The notes under the pieces: generated by a model
What the model saw: only the letters and a program-made list of their open reading frames with translations
The model's database searches: none
Told to the model about the DNA's origin: nothing
Position numbers and translations under genes: made by a program
Shown: positions 25,481-39,325 of the stretch, piece after piece
Layout of the letters: each line of letters opens with the position of its first letter
How positions within the stretch are numbered: position 1 is the stretch's first letter
DNA from: Microvelia longipes
Taxonomy: Eukaryota; Arthropoda; Insecta; Hemiptera; Veliidae
Assembly: GCA_018340805.1 (NCBI GenBank)
Contig: JACMZG010001913.1
Span: 4,178,152 to 4,242,151, forward strand
DNA: 64,000 nt
Direction: 5' to 3'

Positions 25481-28400
25481 ACTTCGCTCGCTGCATTGCG
25501 TGTACTAATAATTCTGTATTGAAATATAGGGCTCGCTAAATCGAATATGTTTATAATGTTACATACTAAAAAAAGGGCTCGCTTCGCTCGCCTGATCACG
25601 TGAATATATGATTTAACATATTAATAAAAAGGGGCTCGCTTCGTTTCGAACTTAATTGCAATATTAGTACATAATTATATATTATAGCTGAATCGGGCGT
25701 CAATTTATGCACTAGGTAAATTCAGGTATAAAAGGAAAGGGCGAATGGGCACCTTATTCGCTACAGGTGCTAGATTAGCACGTGTAGATCATTTGTTGGA
25801 AGATGGGTTTATCACTGTAAATTAAATAGGGTCTGGCTTTTCTTCTTGTCGGGAGTCAATTGAGAGTAGGTGGCTAAAATATACCTAATTTACGAGTTCC
25901 AGGAGAAATGGCGATTATCTCTGCTATCGTTTGTCAAAAAATTTCCTTATAAAGAAATTTGTAATACTCAATTATTCATATCAAATTCATGACTGCCGGG
26001 AACAATTAAGCATAGTTATATGAGATGGATTTTACTTGGAAAATCAAGTATATGCGTCATATACGCAGTTTTTTTGGGTGGGTCTAAGGACATTATAATT
26101 TAGAGTCTTTGTTTGAAACTTAAAAACTTAATATTCTTAAAAATGTTTAAAAAATATGAAATTTCTATGACTTCTGTGGATTGAATAGATCGTATGCAGT
26201 CTTTAACTATTATGACAAGGATAAGTAAATTCATTTGTTTTATGAGATCATGGTTAGTAATAACTATTAGATTAATAGGCTTAATTTGCTGATACAGATT
26301 TATTTTAATTATATACACATGATGCTATTCATTCATTGCAAATATAAGATTATTAGAGTGAATAATAAGTTAAAGATATCTATATTATTTACTAACCATT
26401 GGGCTTACTATTTATTTTATGCAGGTATCTGAGATATTGTAAAAGAGCCATTAACAGATATTACGAGAGCCTACTTTTTGGTGTAATTAAAGAATTGATA
26501 TTGTAGGAGAGAAGATATACACACTGCGAAGTATTATAGAAACATATTAGTACACTGATTGTTTTAACTTAATATTGAGAAGATATCATTTGAGGTACAC
26601 CACTGTAGTTAGTATAAATAAGAATTCATATATTATCTAAATGCAGTCTTGAGAAGATTTTCCGTATGTTCATTCTTGGACATTTTGTTGGCGAAACCTA
26701 TGCAATATATTCGGTTAGTTGGATATTGCATATTAAGATAACCTCTTTAATATTGGCTAATCCTCATTTAATTCATTGTTTAAGCCCTACTTAATATTTT
26801 GTAGCTGCATGGAGCAAGCACAGTGAAAGAAATAGTCACCACGTGTTCTATAGAGTTTATTTACATGATAGTACATATTATTATTTATAACCTCTACCCT
26901 AATTGATAAGTCAAGTTTGCATTTATCATATTCAAAGAAGGCGCGAACAAATATTATAATTGCACTAAGGATCTCTCAGCTACCACTCCTTGCAAAATTG
27001 AAACCTTACATATTTTCTCAGATAAAACAATCGACAACAATTCTACAATCATCATAACTACCACCAATTTTTTTCTAACTAAAAGTTAATATAAGTTTAG
27101 TACATCCAACTTAGGTGAAAGGAGTTTTCCCACACACATCTCACTTTAGAAGGTCACACACGAATCTACGTGAATTAGCTCAAAATTAACAATTATTTTA
27201 AGAAACTTGCCTCACTTTTACAATCATGACTAGATGGCGCTTTATGTCATATATACATAGCAATAAAGCACTAGTCTTCAGTATAGCATGTAAAATAAGA
27301 GGTCCTCATCTCAAATACCCCTTTGAAACATCTTTTAGTGTGTAAACAGCTGATTTGAATATTACTTACTCTTTTCATATTAATATAGAGTGAGTATCGT
27401 TACAGTTGTACGATTATTATATAAAGTGAATATTATGTTAGCACTCTCAGCTCGATAAGATTACGACATTGTCTATGATAGTTTTGGTATATAATTGAGT
27501 TTTACAATATCAATACATCATCATATAATTCATTGACATCATGATATACAGTATAAGTGGCTCATAAACCACTAATACACATAAGTTTGGTAAGTCATTG
27601 CATACCGGGAATTATTAAACAGACATTGGAATATGAGATCCAGCATGACATGTATTTCGACTTCTCATCGTTTGCTTAACTATAACATAATATATTTGAA
27701 ATGTATCTATATTCTGGAATCATGTAATAGTATTTAGTTTTCCGTCTTAGATTATTTATCGATATAAATTGGATAGTATCTAAATCACATTGTTGAATGG
27801 ACTCATAGAAGAGCTAAATTTTATGTGCTGTATCCATCCTGAGATTATAGGAGTGCTTTAGCCCTTATCTTATATTCTATTAAGAATAACTACTTGTAAA
27901 TATTTTATGGAAGTTAGCGCTTGATCTTATCGTCTCCTTTCATAGTTCACAAATAGAGTGACATTAGGCCCTGTATGTGAGATGTAACTGTTTATGTGTA
28001 ATTTAAGGGGTTGAGAGAAATACATCTATCTCCTCCTTTTAATCTTTATATATAAAAGCAGAATTTTAGTTAAATGTTTCATTATTTGATAATTCCTTAA
28101 AAATAATTATATGTGTGAACAAATAAATATTAAATTATTATGAAAACTATTATACTTGATTAGTCATCTATTACTAAGAGAGCCGACTATAATCTGCAAG
28201 TAGCGCATGTAAGAAAGTGACTTTGTAACAAAACCTGGCGTCTACCATACGTTTTTATAAGTTAAATAATTTATATAAACATTAAAAAAATAGAATTAAT
28301 AATAAAAATTAGTGGAAAATTTGTTTAGTAAAACCTGAAATAGTTAATTCTTAATATAGCAAAGAACGGATAATTAAGAATATATGATTTAATTTTTCAC

Positions 28401-31400
28401 GCGATATTATTCCGACTTGTTTTCTAAACTCAGGCTTTACATGAATGATTGTTATATTACATCCCTTTTACACCCTTAACCAAACTGTAGACATGAAAAT
28501 TTTAAAAAGATAACAACACTCAATATTTATAATATATAAATAAAAAAAAAGAATTAAAAATTAACTATATGTATAACATTGACTGGAAAAATTTGGTTGT
28601 GAAAACTTTACCGATCGTAATTCAACAGTTTCATTGAAAGAATTGAGTTTATTGTATAGTGTTTTAATACTTCTTATCCAAGCTACTCCTTTAACACAAC
28701 AACTGCTCCTAGAGGGTTTATGAGAATAATAGGTTGTAATTATCTCATATGTGTATATAGTGAGTACGACTAATTCAATGAGTGTAAATTAACCAATTGA
28801 AAATATGTAGAGTTATGTGCATAGCAGTGCAAATTTTTTAATTATCTTATATCATGTGTGAATTATTCTATACCTACTCAATTGGATAAACAGTCGCAAT
28901 ATCATATTAATTGTCTGGATTTTAATAAGTTTATTACAGACCCGCCCACGTCACCAACCACCAGGCACAGATCTAAAATTTGTCATTTATAATTAAGTTA
29001 TTTTTTTTATAAAATTAATAATGAATATTTATTTATGACGTTAAATATCTGTAAATATTTAGAATCGGGTACTTTTTGAATAATGAAAATTAGAATGATA
29101 AATATTTTTAAATATTAAAAGTGTATTTTGAGATGCTTTTAAAATTCAACAGAGAAAATAACCATTTCGATCAGCAATTAAGCCAAATCATGGAACTTTC
29201 AAGTACCACTTTTACATAAAATCATTAAGGATTCACATTTATTCCTTGAGCAACGGAGTAGCTGTTCGGTGCAATCTTGTGGGGTCAATTTGTTAGAGTG
29301 TTGATTATTTCGTCGTAGTACTATAAAGTCGAAAGCTAAAGTATTTGTCTCTCCAAATAGTCAATTAATATGTTTTAGATTTAACATGTTATAAAATATA
29401 AACTGTTGATTAAATTACTAATTTATAAAAAGTATAGAATCTCAATAACAAGACTTTGAGTTATATATTTTATATTTTTTTATTTTATTATAGTTATTAA
29501 AAATGATCTAAGTATATCACATTTTACATTTACAATATCATTATTTTTAATAACTACCTACAAGCTTAAAAGGGAATATAAAAAAAATACTAATAATCAT
29601 TAGTATGAATAATCAAAAGCACGAATACGATAAAAAGCAGACAGTACAGATTATAGTGTACGCATTATAATATTTAATTGTGATCTCTGACTTTTATATC
29701 TCGAATAGAGTTCTTGAATAACACGTGAGCATACTACGAGAATATAAGAAGATAATTATTTACACCTCAAATTATTTTAGAAAAAAGCTCAATTTGTTTT
29801 GTTGTCTTTAAGACCCATATAACGACTGTTCGTGAACAATATTTGTCTTTTTGAAAACGGCACTAGGACGCAAATCTAACGCTATGCAAAACTATTTGTA
29901 TGCTTGGTAGGTAAATCTCGAGGACTAAAACACGAACTAGATGCTATAACAAATATCATTTTTTGTTGTAAATTAACCCAGACTATGGTAGGATTAAAAA
30001 TCTCATCGGTTTTATAAGCGCAGATTAAATATGCCAAGGAGTTGCATAGTAGATGCAGGCTCAAACAAAGTACGGTTGTACACGTTGCTGAGCTACACCC
30101 TGGTTCTTTTCCATAGGGCGTGCGTTACTTTGAACAGTGTCAAGCTTTAATATTTCTTTCACGTACACACATATTCTGTTAGACAGACATATAAAAATAT
30201 CTATAAAAACAATCGAATATTATATCTTACTTCGTATAAAAAAATATCTATAATCTTTTTTATCTATATTACTGAATTTTGTTTGACCGCTATAATTTCT
30301 CTGACTTTTCTTTGAATTATTCAATGGAGATCCACATTAGCTCATTTTTATTAGAACAAACAATTGTGACAAAAAAAATTACACTTATACTATAAATTTC
30401 GTATAGATTTTTTTTTGTTTAGAAAAACTCTAATTGACATTCACATTACGCTACTGGTCAAAATAAGACACCACTGAGTGGAGTTCCCATGTTTGAGTAT
30501 TATACATTCTACAGTATAACACTGCTTAATTCGTCATTTTCTGATCAGGGATTACTGACAATATATTTATTTATTATATTTTTGGGTGGGATCATCATAT
30601 CCGGCTAGTCTAATAACATTGAATATTATTCTCTCTAAGATTATACTGTGTTTAGAATATAATCTTTGTAATGTCCTTACGTTAGTTTTTTATAGCTGAT
30701 AAATTTTCAGATCCCAGGAATCCTTGGGGCATTTTCAATAAGACCATTATCTACTCAAACAGTTTGCATCATATTAGTAAAGAATCTCTTATCAGGACAC
30801 TCGTATCACACTTAATTTATCACAATACCCTCTATCCTATAGCAGGAGAATGTATAAGGCACAGATTACGTGGTGAGAAATAAAGTCAGATCTGTTCGCC
30901 AATTAGAATTTGTCTAAATTTGGCTGATGATGTATTACTTCCCCGGATTGTGAGTACAAGTTACTCTGTTTATTGAAAAAAAAGACCTTGATTAATGTTG
31001 CTTACTCTATAACAGAGATGCGAGATTTTCCTACTTTTTATTCCTAGCTCCTAAAATAATTTGATTCTCGTCTTAACTATTTTGCACTTATATAGTATCT
31101 AGTTTTGCCAAACAAGGGAATTTGTTTGTTTTTTTTTCGTTATTACTTGACCTAATCAATCCTTTTAGTGGTAGTTGTAACAACCTTTTTATTATAAAAA
31201 TTATTCGAGAGCTATATAATGTCTTAATTACTTTGGAGATTATTAATTATTTCTCGAAATAAATTTGTTACAAAAACGCTGGGTAATATTTTACTAGGTA
31301 GTTGTTCAATCGCTAATAAAAGAAGTAATATATAAAAGAATAAAATCAGAAATAAGTAGCACATTATGAAAGGTTCAGCAGTAGTTGTCTTAATTAGAAA

Positions 31401-33523
31401 ATTGCTCAATGTAGCATTTTATCGATACACCATTAATTTCAATTTACTCTACATTATTTTGACTTTTAATGTGAGAGGTATCAATTGCTAGTTTTAACGA
31501 ATTTAATACTGGGGTGATTAGGTTGCAAATTATCTGGACGCGATGTAAAAAATTTCCTATACGTACAAATCTGCTAAAACTTCCTCGCGCACGGAGTGGG
31601 CTGTGCGTAGACGGACCCAACAAAAGACGTGGCCAGGAGAAAAAAAGCACCACTCGGTGGGGTCAATTTTAATACTTTTCAAGGTAAAGGTTGTATATAA
31701 TAAGACTAATTTCCATAATTGTTTAAACCGCTCCATAGAATACTACAGTCGCTATTGGACAAACGTTCAAATCGGTGAGGTAAATTTATCGCTATAGAAC
31801 TACACATTAGTACCTGTACGGACTCCACCGTAAACGAATAGGTGGTCAGTGTTTTATAGTTGTTCGCGTTAGGTATCTCTCAGATGGGGGATTGCAACTT
31901 ATGGACAGAAGCATCATTATGTTCCTACTGAAAAATAGTTGACTTGCGAACTTTAATAGAAGTCAGCTGACACCTGACACTACCTAGAATATATATTTAT
32001 GACAATTTTATAATCAGTTATGTCGAGTATACATCTCGCCATTTCATCATTAATTGTGATTATAAATAATGTGTTTAGGAGCACTCCACATAAATGAAAG
32101 GAATCTGAAGATCACATAAAATGTAAAGAAGCTATAAATAATAAACTTATATTATGTGTTAGCTAGGGATGAGTCATAATATTCATTTTCTAATATATTT
32201 ATATGCGTTAAATTATTCCAGAACCGCCCATGGGATACGTTAGTTCTACGCTAGACGGCGCAACTAAGATCCAGTCATGTGGAAAATGACAGCAATATTA
32301 CAACCCTTTAGTTGAATACAGTTAATAATGATAATGATAACTAAAGTAGGTTAGTCTCATAAAGACAAGTTTTTAATTACTAACATGCTTAAGTTAATTT
32401 TTAGTCTCGAATAATAAGAAAAGTAATTTATAATGTTATTCATATTACATCTGTGGTTGTTCAGAGATGATTAAATTTTGCACTCACTTTTTCAATATTG
32501 TCTCCACTTCAAGTTGTCTTTTTCTTTTTGATACCGCTTTTTACCATTGAGAGTTATGGTGCTTTATTAGGAGGTACAAGTGGTTCTAGTTAGTCTCTAA
32601 GCGTTTATCATTAATTATTTGTATGGAAAGACAGCAACAAGAAATTATAATATCTTTACGAGTTCGATTAATAAGTTAACTTCCGTAACTCGCCATATGT
32701 ATGGATCAGGTATAATATAGACCTTTAAGTTTTTATCTAGACAATTACACCTCCGTTGACAAAGTAATATGTTGGTGAGATTTAGAGAGATGTATCCCGA
32801 GAATAAGTTCCGTTTTAAAGTCTAAATGTGTAATAGACACCACTAAAAGTCGATGATTGAAAACATGTAGCAGAAAGATGCATACAGTTTAGACAAAGAA
32901 TTACTGCAGAAGAAACTAACACTTGTATCTTCACAAAAAAGCTCTTGATTAAGATCTGCTAAAACTAGAGTCCATGGGCACATAACTTAAACTTGACTTA
33001 TGATCAACACAATTTTCATTCATATATATCTCTCACTTTTGGAAGAAACGAACTTAGCTATGGCTCAAATATTACCCATACTTGTTATCCTCTAGAGAGA
33101 GGCCCTGTTAGCATCAAGGAGGGATTTTAATCAAAGGTCACCCCTCAATGAAAATTTTAATATCGAAAATTTTCAATTAAATGTGTGGATTTAAGATGAT
33201 AATGGTCATCAGTGTGCGTGATAGTAAAAATAAGTATAAATTAAATTTTAATAACATTTTTATTCTCACTACTCACAGTTAATACTATCGAATAATCTTA
33301 ACAACTACATGTGTACAACATTATTAATACATACAGGGTAGTATTTATTGTTTGATTATGCAATTAAGAGTTAACAAATAGTCAATCTCGACAAATGCTT
33401 AAATCTTGTCGAGGTCTTGAATTTATGAGCTAGTTCTGAAAAAATTAATGTCGACAATATAAATATAAAAGGTTTTGAGAGTTATAAAAAATACAAACTG
33501 ACTCTCCTTTGTCCAAGGAGAGT
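25481..33523. other. 8 kb AT-rich stretch with almost no recognisable repeats or genes
   Basis: A few GCTCGCTTCGCTCGC-type motifs near 25580-25640. Beyond that I see no open frame longer than about 80 codons, no TE coding remnants, no long microsatellite and no splice-supported exon. It differs from the repeat-dense flanks. Confidence 0.45.
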
Positions 33524-34105
33524 CACCCTGGTGTAGTGTTAAGGTACGCGGCCATACACAGAATGAATGGACTTTAAATTCCAAGTTTATTTAGTCGTCG
33601 GGTTCAAATCCCAGCACGGGCCTCTGGGATTTTTATGAGAGAGGATAAAAATTCTGCATATCACGTCCTTCAGAAGGGACGTAAAGACGGTGGTCTCGAG
33701 CCTGTCGTTGTCAGGTACTCATTTAAAGGTCTCTTACCCAATGAAACTGGGTATTGGCAAAATTTAGAACCCTCATGGTAGATTCATTATAATGCTATAG
33801 TGTGTCTGCCTTGTAGTTTAAAGTGTATGGAGGTTTGGTTTAACAGCGAGGGCACGTGTTCTAACTAGTTTTCACTAGGCTATAAGAGTCTGAAAATATG
33901 TATGATTGCTTGAAAAAGCATGAGAAGAATCATAGAAATTCACAGCTCTTCTGTCTAGATTAGATGAAATATAACTACACTTGAAATTAAAAAGGAGTAG
34001 AACACTATCTTAGGGAGCTGGCAAAAAGGGTCCAACAACGTAGCTTGCTTGCCTGATAGTTACTAACTACCACTCCCCCCATATTACTACTACTACTATG
34101 ACTCC
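33524..34105 (+). mobile_element. Long tRNA-headed SINE, copy B
   Basis: Same family as 3575-4171: tRNA-like head from 33524, B box GGGTTCAAATCCC at 33600-33612, the CGTCC...GGGACG hairpin (33665-33683), the same unique body, and a (TAC)n-rich tail at 34083-34100. Confidence 0.82.
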
Positions 34106-34199
34106 CTTAAATTTTTAATCCTTCATTTATCGGACCCTGGAAGCTGTTTCCGTAAACTTTGAAAAAAATTAATTAATAAAGATAATGATCAAAATAGTG

Positions 34200-34950
34200 G
34201 CAAAATTAAATGGGGAAAAATCGGTTACGGTACACCTGGGAACTTTTGCTCATCACATCGTATTCGATACGCTCATCCTCTCTACAACCGGACTCGCTTC
34301 CTTCGTCCTCAGATTCGTTTCATTCCCAGCAATCGCTAGACACTAATCACGCTCAATGCTGCTTAACTTTTATGACCCAACAAAAATCATAAATATACCT
34401 GGTGAATTGAAAAAACAAAAACTTAGTGTTAATTTATTATTTAGATGTACCGATTTTCAATTTAATTAGATTATTTAAGAAATGTTAAAATGTTTTACAA
34501 TTTTTTAAAAAATGTACACAAGTTATTTTATAAAAATTGAACTAATTCTGATAATGAGATGAAACTTAGCACATATGTTAGTCTCATACATACTTACATG
34601 CGAGCCAAATCTTATGATTTTTCGAAATTTTTGCTGAGTCATTATTGTAGGTTAATGAAGTCATAAAAAAATTATTTTCCGAATAGCACAACTACAGCAG
34701 TTAACTAAGTTTTGTACAATGTTTTAACTCTCTAGCATAAATACACTGGGCGCTACGATGATAACAGACACACACACATCCAGACGGACAAGTTGTGACA
34801 ACCCTCTTAGGAGGCCTTGAAAACACCTAAAAAAAATCAAATAAAAAAAAATCCGGAATTATCTCAAATCAGATAATTCCGGTGACATCCCGGTTTTGAT
34901 TTTTTTTGCAAACACAATACGTTTCCTATATACCTACGATATAAAAGAGG
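34200..34950 (-). repeat. 5S-related dispersed repeat, tandem copy 1
   Basis: Matches 61710-62480 along its length. The 5S-like part is at 34325-34380. It is followed directly by a second copy in the same orientation. Confidence 0.82.
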
Positions 34951-34954
34951 AAAA

Positions 34955-35690
34955 AATCCAAAATCGATAACGGGATACCTTGGAAAATTTCCACACCACA
35001 TCGGATTTGCTAAACTCATCATCTCTACTTTGGAATAGCTCAACTCGTCCTCAGAATATACAAATGAGCAAATTTGTACTTTAACACGTCTCTTCACTTC
35101 TCCTCAAACTAAAAGTACATTCGTGTTTTCCCAGCGGTCAACCGGTAACCTAACTCGATGCCGCTTAACTTTCATACTGCCATAAAAACCAATAGATATA
35201 CTTGCCGTATTGAAACAAAATTTACTATACTTATATATTACATAACTGGATACACACGCGCTAAATTTCCACACGATTAGATTATTTTTCGATTTTTTAA
35301 AACGTTCAAAATTCGATAAAAATTGAACTAATGCTGATGATGAAATAGAACTTGGTACACGTATATATGGTATTTATATAAGATTGTATGCGTGCCAAAA
35401 TTCAAACTGATCCACAAATATTTTCTTGTTTTATGAATTCAATAAGTTTTGCTGTCATTAGTGTGGGTTAATGACGCCATAAAAAATATTTTCCGTATAG
35501 CACAACTAGACTTTAAGATTGATTTTTGCACCAAGTTTCAACTCTCTAGCATAAATACACCGGGAGATGCGATGATAACAGACTCGCACACACAGACACA
35601 TATACAGACAGACGGCTTAGGAGGCCTGAAAAACACGTGCAACAGGTGACGTCCCGGTTTCGGATTTGTTGCAAAAACCGGAGTTAGAGA
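34955..35690 (-). repeat. 5S-related dispersed repeat, tandem copy 2
   Basis: A direct repeat of the preceding copy. The 5S-like part is more diverged (35130-35182). Confidence 0.8.
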
Positions 35691-35739
35691 AGCTCTACGC
35701 GTCATGAGGGCTTCCTCATTAACACCTTAGGTATATTGG

Positions 35740-36240
35740 AAAAGTATTGCTTTTGCAAAAAAATTCAAAACCAGAATTATCCGTTTCAGGTGTTTTAAAG
35801 GCCTCCTGAGTGGTTTTTTATAAAGTTGTCTGCCTGAATGTGTGTGTGTGTGTTAGTATCGTAGCTCCTAATGTACTCAACAAATTCAGCCTACCGCTGT
35901 AGTTGTGCTATTCGGCAAATACTTTTTTATGACGTCATTCAACCGCAATAATGACTCAGTAAAAATTTCCAAAAAAATTATGATTTGACCCCTATGTATC
36001 TATAATATAGATAATAAATATGTATCTATAATAATAAGACTAATAAACTGCGTAGGCTTCCGCGGTTATTGTCAAGAAGATTTAGGTCGTTCGGTGGTGA
36101 CCGTGTCAAAATTGACGCGGTCACCACCGGAAGACTTTATTCTTTATATACAAGACCAATATATGTGCTAAGTTTCATCTTATTATGATCATTAGTTCAA
36201 TTTTTATGGAATGACCAACATAATAAAAGAGCTCTGTCTC
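35740..36240 (+). repeat. 5S-related dispersed repeat, upstream half only
   Basis: Same family in opposite orientation: AGGCCTCCTGAGTGG, the TGTGTGTGTG tract, TGACGTCA (35930-35937), and the first part of the body. The 5S-like part is missing. Confidence 0.75.
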
Positions 36241-37184
36241 TTACTTTAAGTCTGTATGTCTAAGGATTTTTTTCCTGTACATTGAATCTTATGCTAAACA
36301 AGCAGTACATATCTGTATTGTTGGTTTAGTAGTAGTTGCCATGGTGTCTATTATTTTGTATTTGGTAATTAATTTGGTTAACCAGAGGATAGAATTTCAT
36401 ATGAAAACACTTAATTTTTGTGTTGATAACCTCGAAATAAGAGCTATCAATAGTTTTAATGAGATGGTACATGATTCGTAAGGAATCGAGAATAGATTAA
36501 CAATATTGAGGATTATTATGCTGACATATATTTCCAGAAAATCTATTACAGAAGCTTAATTAAATGTGTGGAGCATCACATCTTCATATTAGGGTAATTA
36601 TTTTCAGTAAAGTATGATTTAAGAATAATGGGCTGGTGTAAGTCTGTAGCCAGCCATAATTGGCAGTGGGGAATAATCCGTAAGGAACGACGATGCCCAA
36701 TCTTTCCCCTAAAAACAATTTTATCACCAGGGCGACATATTTTACAAGGAGAGAAGCCCCCTGACTACCGGCCTGGGTAGTTGGCGGGAGCAGTGAATGT
36801 TAGTTCCAGAAAAATAGGGCTTTTTGCTTTAATTCACAGTCATGGCTAAACAACATAACTGTATTGTAATTTTTTGCTGACAAGAAGACTGCGGCGGCAG
36901 GACTGTTAACACTTTATAACCTCTATTTGGGTCAAATACTGTGCTAACATTAAATCCTTGATCATTTAAAACAGGACCACTTGACATGTTGCTAACATCA
37001 ATAATTCACACTTTTAGACTCAATCAATTATACCAGTCCCTAAATTTTAATGGAATAAGGTATTTAAATAAATAGTCGTTTAATAGTTGAACTTCTTCAC
37101 AAAACCTATATAAAGAGCAATTCAACTTTATTGCTGGAGAAAGCCATACACTTTTTGCTTGAAATTTATCACAAGTATACGATA
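36241..37184. other. Intergenic DNA with a less AT-rich patch
   Basis: 36640-36860 has more balanced composition but I could not assign it. Nothing else seen. Confidence 0.4.
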
Positions 37185-37322
<138 letters not shown>

Positions 37323-38477
37323 TTTTCCTTTCCAGCAACCATAATAGTTTTCTTTTAAGCTAATTAAAAGGAAAATAAAAGTAAGTTCAACTCTTAAGTA
37401 AAGATTTATCACGGAAAAAGAAGTTTAATTATTACTATATATTTAGCAATACAATATTATTACCACTTGATAACAAAATATTATTTACATATAATTTGTA
37501 GCAGCGAAGCAAGACAATGATCATATTTCAGCAACACACTTTACAGCCATGTTGCATGTTAAAAATATAACTCAACAAATCAAATTGGTCCATCTACATT
37601 GGTTCTATGTTAAGTTAATGTTACTCATAAAGGAAGGGGGAGGGATTTGATACAGGAAAGCTTATCAAATACCCTTTAACATGAAGAGCGAAATAATAGA
37701 AAGTCTCTCCACAGTTTAAGAAATTTATTATAATAAAGCAGAGAGCTTTCGACCTAACAAGAGGTCATCATCAGTGCCTATTAAACAACCATTAACATAT
37801 CCGCTGTTTTGACTAGGTGGTCAACCAAGTGCATCTTCCTTACGGCGCGTAAGGGTGATTACCTCAAGCTTTCCGCACAGTCATTGTGTTTGACCAGAGA
37901 ACTTGGTTTTATTCATCATATTGTTCATCTAATTCATTAAATTTAATGTTTTTATCGTTATTTTATTATTTAAGTTCACAGTTATTACTTCAAAGCATTT
38001 TAAGTTTTAACAGTTAACAAACTTTTTAAATTTAGTTTTTTTCACATTTATTTGAAGTTAGTATTTAAATTATACCTCTTTTAAAGTGCCAACCTAACAA
38101 GTTGCATAAAACAACGTGCAATATCTCAGATTATATGCAATATATTGTAAAATAATCTTTTATATACAACAACAAATATAAAAACGTGCGTTTGCAAGAA
38201 GTAAAAATACAAATACACAAACGTGCGATATCATAAACCCATTAGATGAAAAAAGACAGTGAAATAAATGATGCATGGCTATTCCAAAAATAACCACAAA
38301 AACATTCAAACAAAATTCTACACATTGTATCAACAACATGTTGTTTAAGGGTCCAACAGAGAAATATAAGTCCAGCTATTCATCAGCTTTTTGCCTTACA
38401 GGTGAACAGACATTGTGCTTTTCCTATATTTCTTTTCACAATCAGCACTTGACTTTGTATTATTTGACATGGAGATT
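37323..38477. other. Intergenic DNA with a hammerhead-like PLE terminus
   Basis: Apart from the 37733-37786 motif nothing is recognised. A 95-codon frame at 38275-38562 overlaps the palindrome and is not supported. Confidence 0.45.
37733..37786 (-). ncRNA. Hammerhead-ribozyme-like motif, isolated PLE-type terminus
   Basis: On the minus strand: GGCA, CTGATGA, one extra T, helix II GACCT(CTTGTT)AGGTC (five perfect pairs), GAAA, helix III AGCTCT, then C and TGCTT, which pairs back with AGGCA as helix I. Core positions match the type I consensus. A flank shared with 60350-60370 (AAGTCTCTCCAC) suggests the same PLE family. No PLE coding sequence is seen nearby. Confidence 0.65.
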
Positions 38478-38573
38478 AAGGTCCGTATTCAAAGACATCT
38501 TCCTAACATTCCCCTTAAGGAATAAGGAGAATGTTAGGAATATGTTAGGAAGATGTCTTTGAATACGGGCCTT
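38478..38573. repeat. 96 bp palindromic element
   Basis: AAGGTCCGTATTC...GAATACGGGCCTT with ~33 bp arms (AAAGACATCTTCCTAACAT) and a short internal hairpin. Compatible with a very short foldback element or a small hairpin RNA. Confidence 0.72.
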
Positions 38574-38749
38574 GATATTCTCTACAGGTTCTTGGATAAT
38601 TATTTAGAAGAAACAATTGTACTTTTATAGAAAAGAGACCCCCTCTAATCATACCTTAAATTCTACTGCAACAAACTTAGATTAGAGAATTTAAGGTAAA
38701 ATACCTTTGTATTGCTTCCTTTAACAATCTTTAGAGGAGAATTCACTCA

Positions 38750-39325
38750 AAACTCACTAGAAATTATGTGTCCTTTTATAGAATAGGGACCCCCTCTTTC
38801 ATTGGGAAGTCCTTTTTCTATAACGTGCCCATTATGTCCTTTTATAGAATAGGGTTCCATCTTCATTGGGGGGTCCTTTTTCTATAGCATGCCCCTCAAG
38901 AGTTCTTTCATAGAATAAGGCCCCCTTCTATTTATAGTAAAATAATATTGTCCCCACCCGAAACCCCTAATTCCACATTCTGTCCCGTTAGGGATTGAAT
39001 ATCTATAGTTTTTCATGTTTAATTCAGTTTTGATTGGGGGTTCCTTTTCTATAGTCGCACCATGGGAACTTTTATAGAATAAGGACCACCAAAAGGGATC
39101 CCTTTTCTATAGTCGCACCATGGGAACTTTTATAGAATAAGGACCACCAAAAGGGATCCCTTTTCTATAGTCGCACCATGGGAACTTTATAGAATAGACC
39201 ACCAAAAGGACCACTTTATAGAATAAGGACCACCAAAAGGGATCCCTTTTCTATAGTCGCACCATGGGAACTTTTATAGAATAAGGACCACCAAAAGGGA
39301 TCCCTTTTCTATAAAAGTGCCGAAC
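38750..39325. repeat. 58 bp tandem repeat with degenerate upstream units
   Basis: Unit starts at GTCGCACCATGGGAACTTTT: copies at 39054, 39112, 39170 and 39256 (58 bp steps; the last includes a partial extra unit). Upstream, 38750-39050, similar TTTTATAGAATAGGGACC and TTTTTCTATA blocks recur imperfectly. Confidence 0.85.

Noticed and set aside
25481..33523. CRISPR array or host gene in the repeat-poor stretch
   Set aside because: No regularly spaced repeats and no supported exons; only short random open frames.
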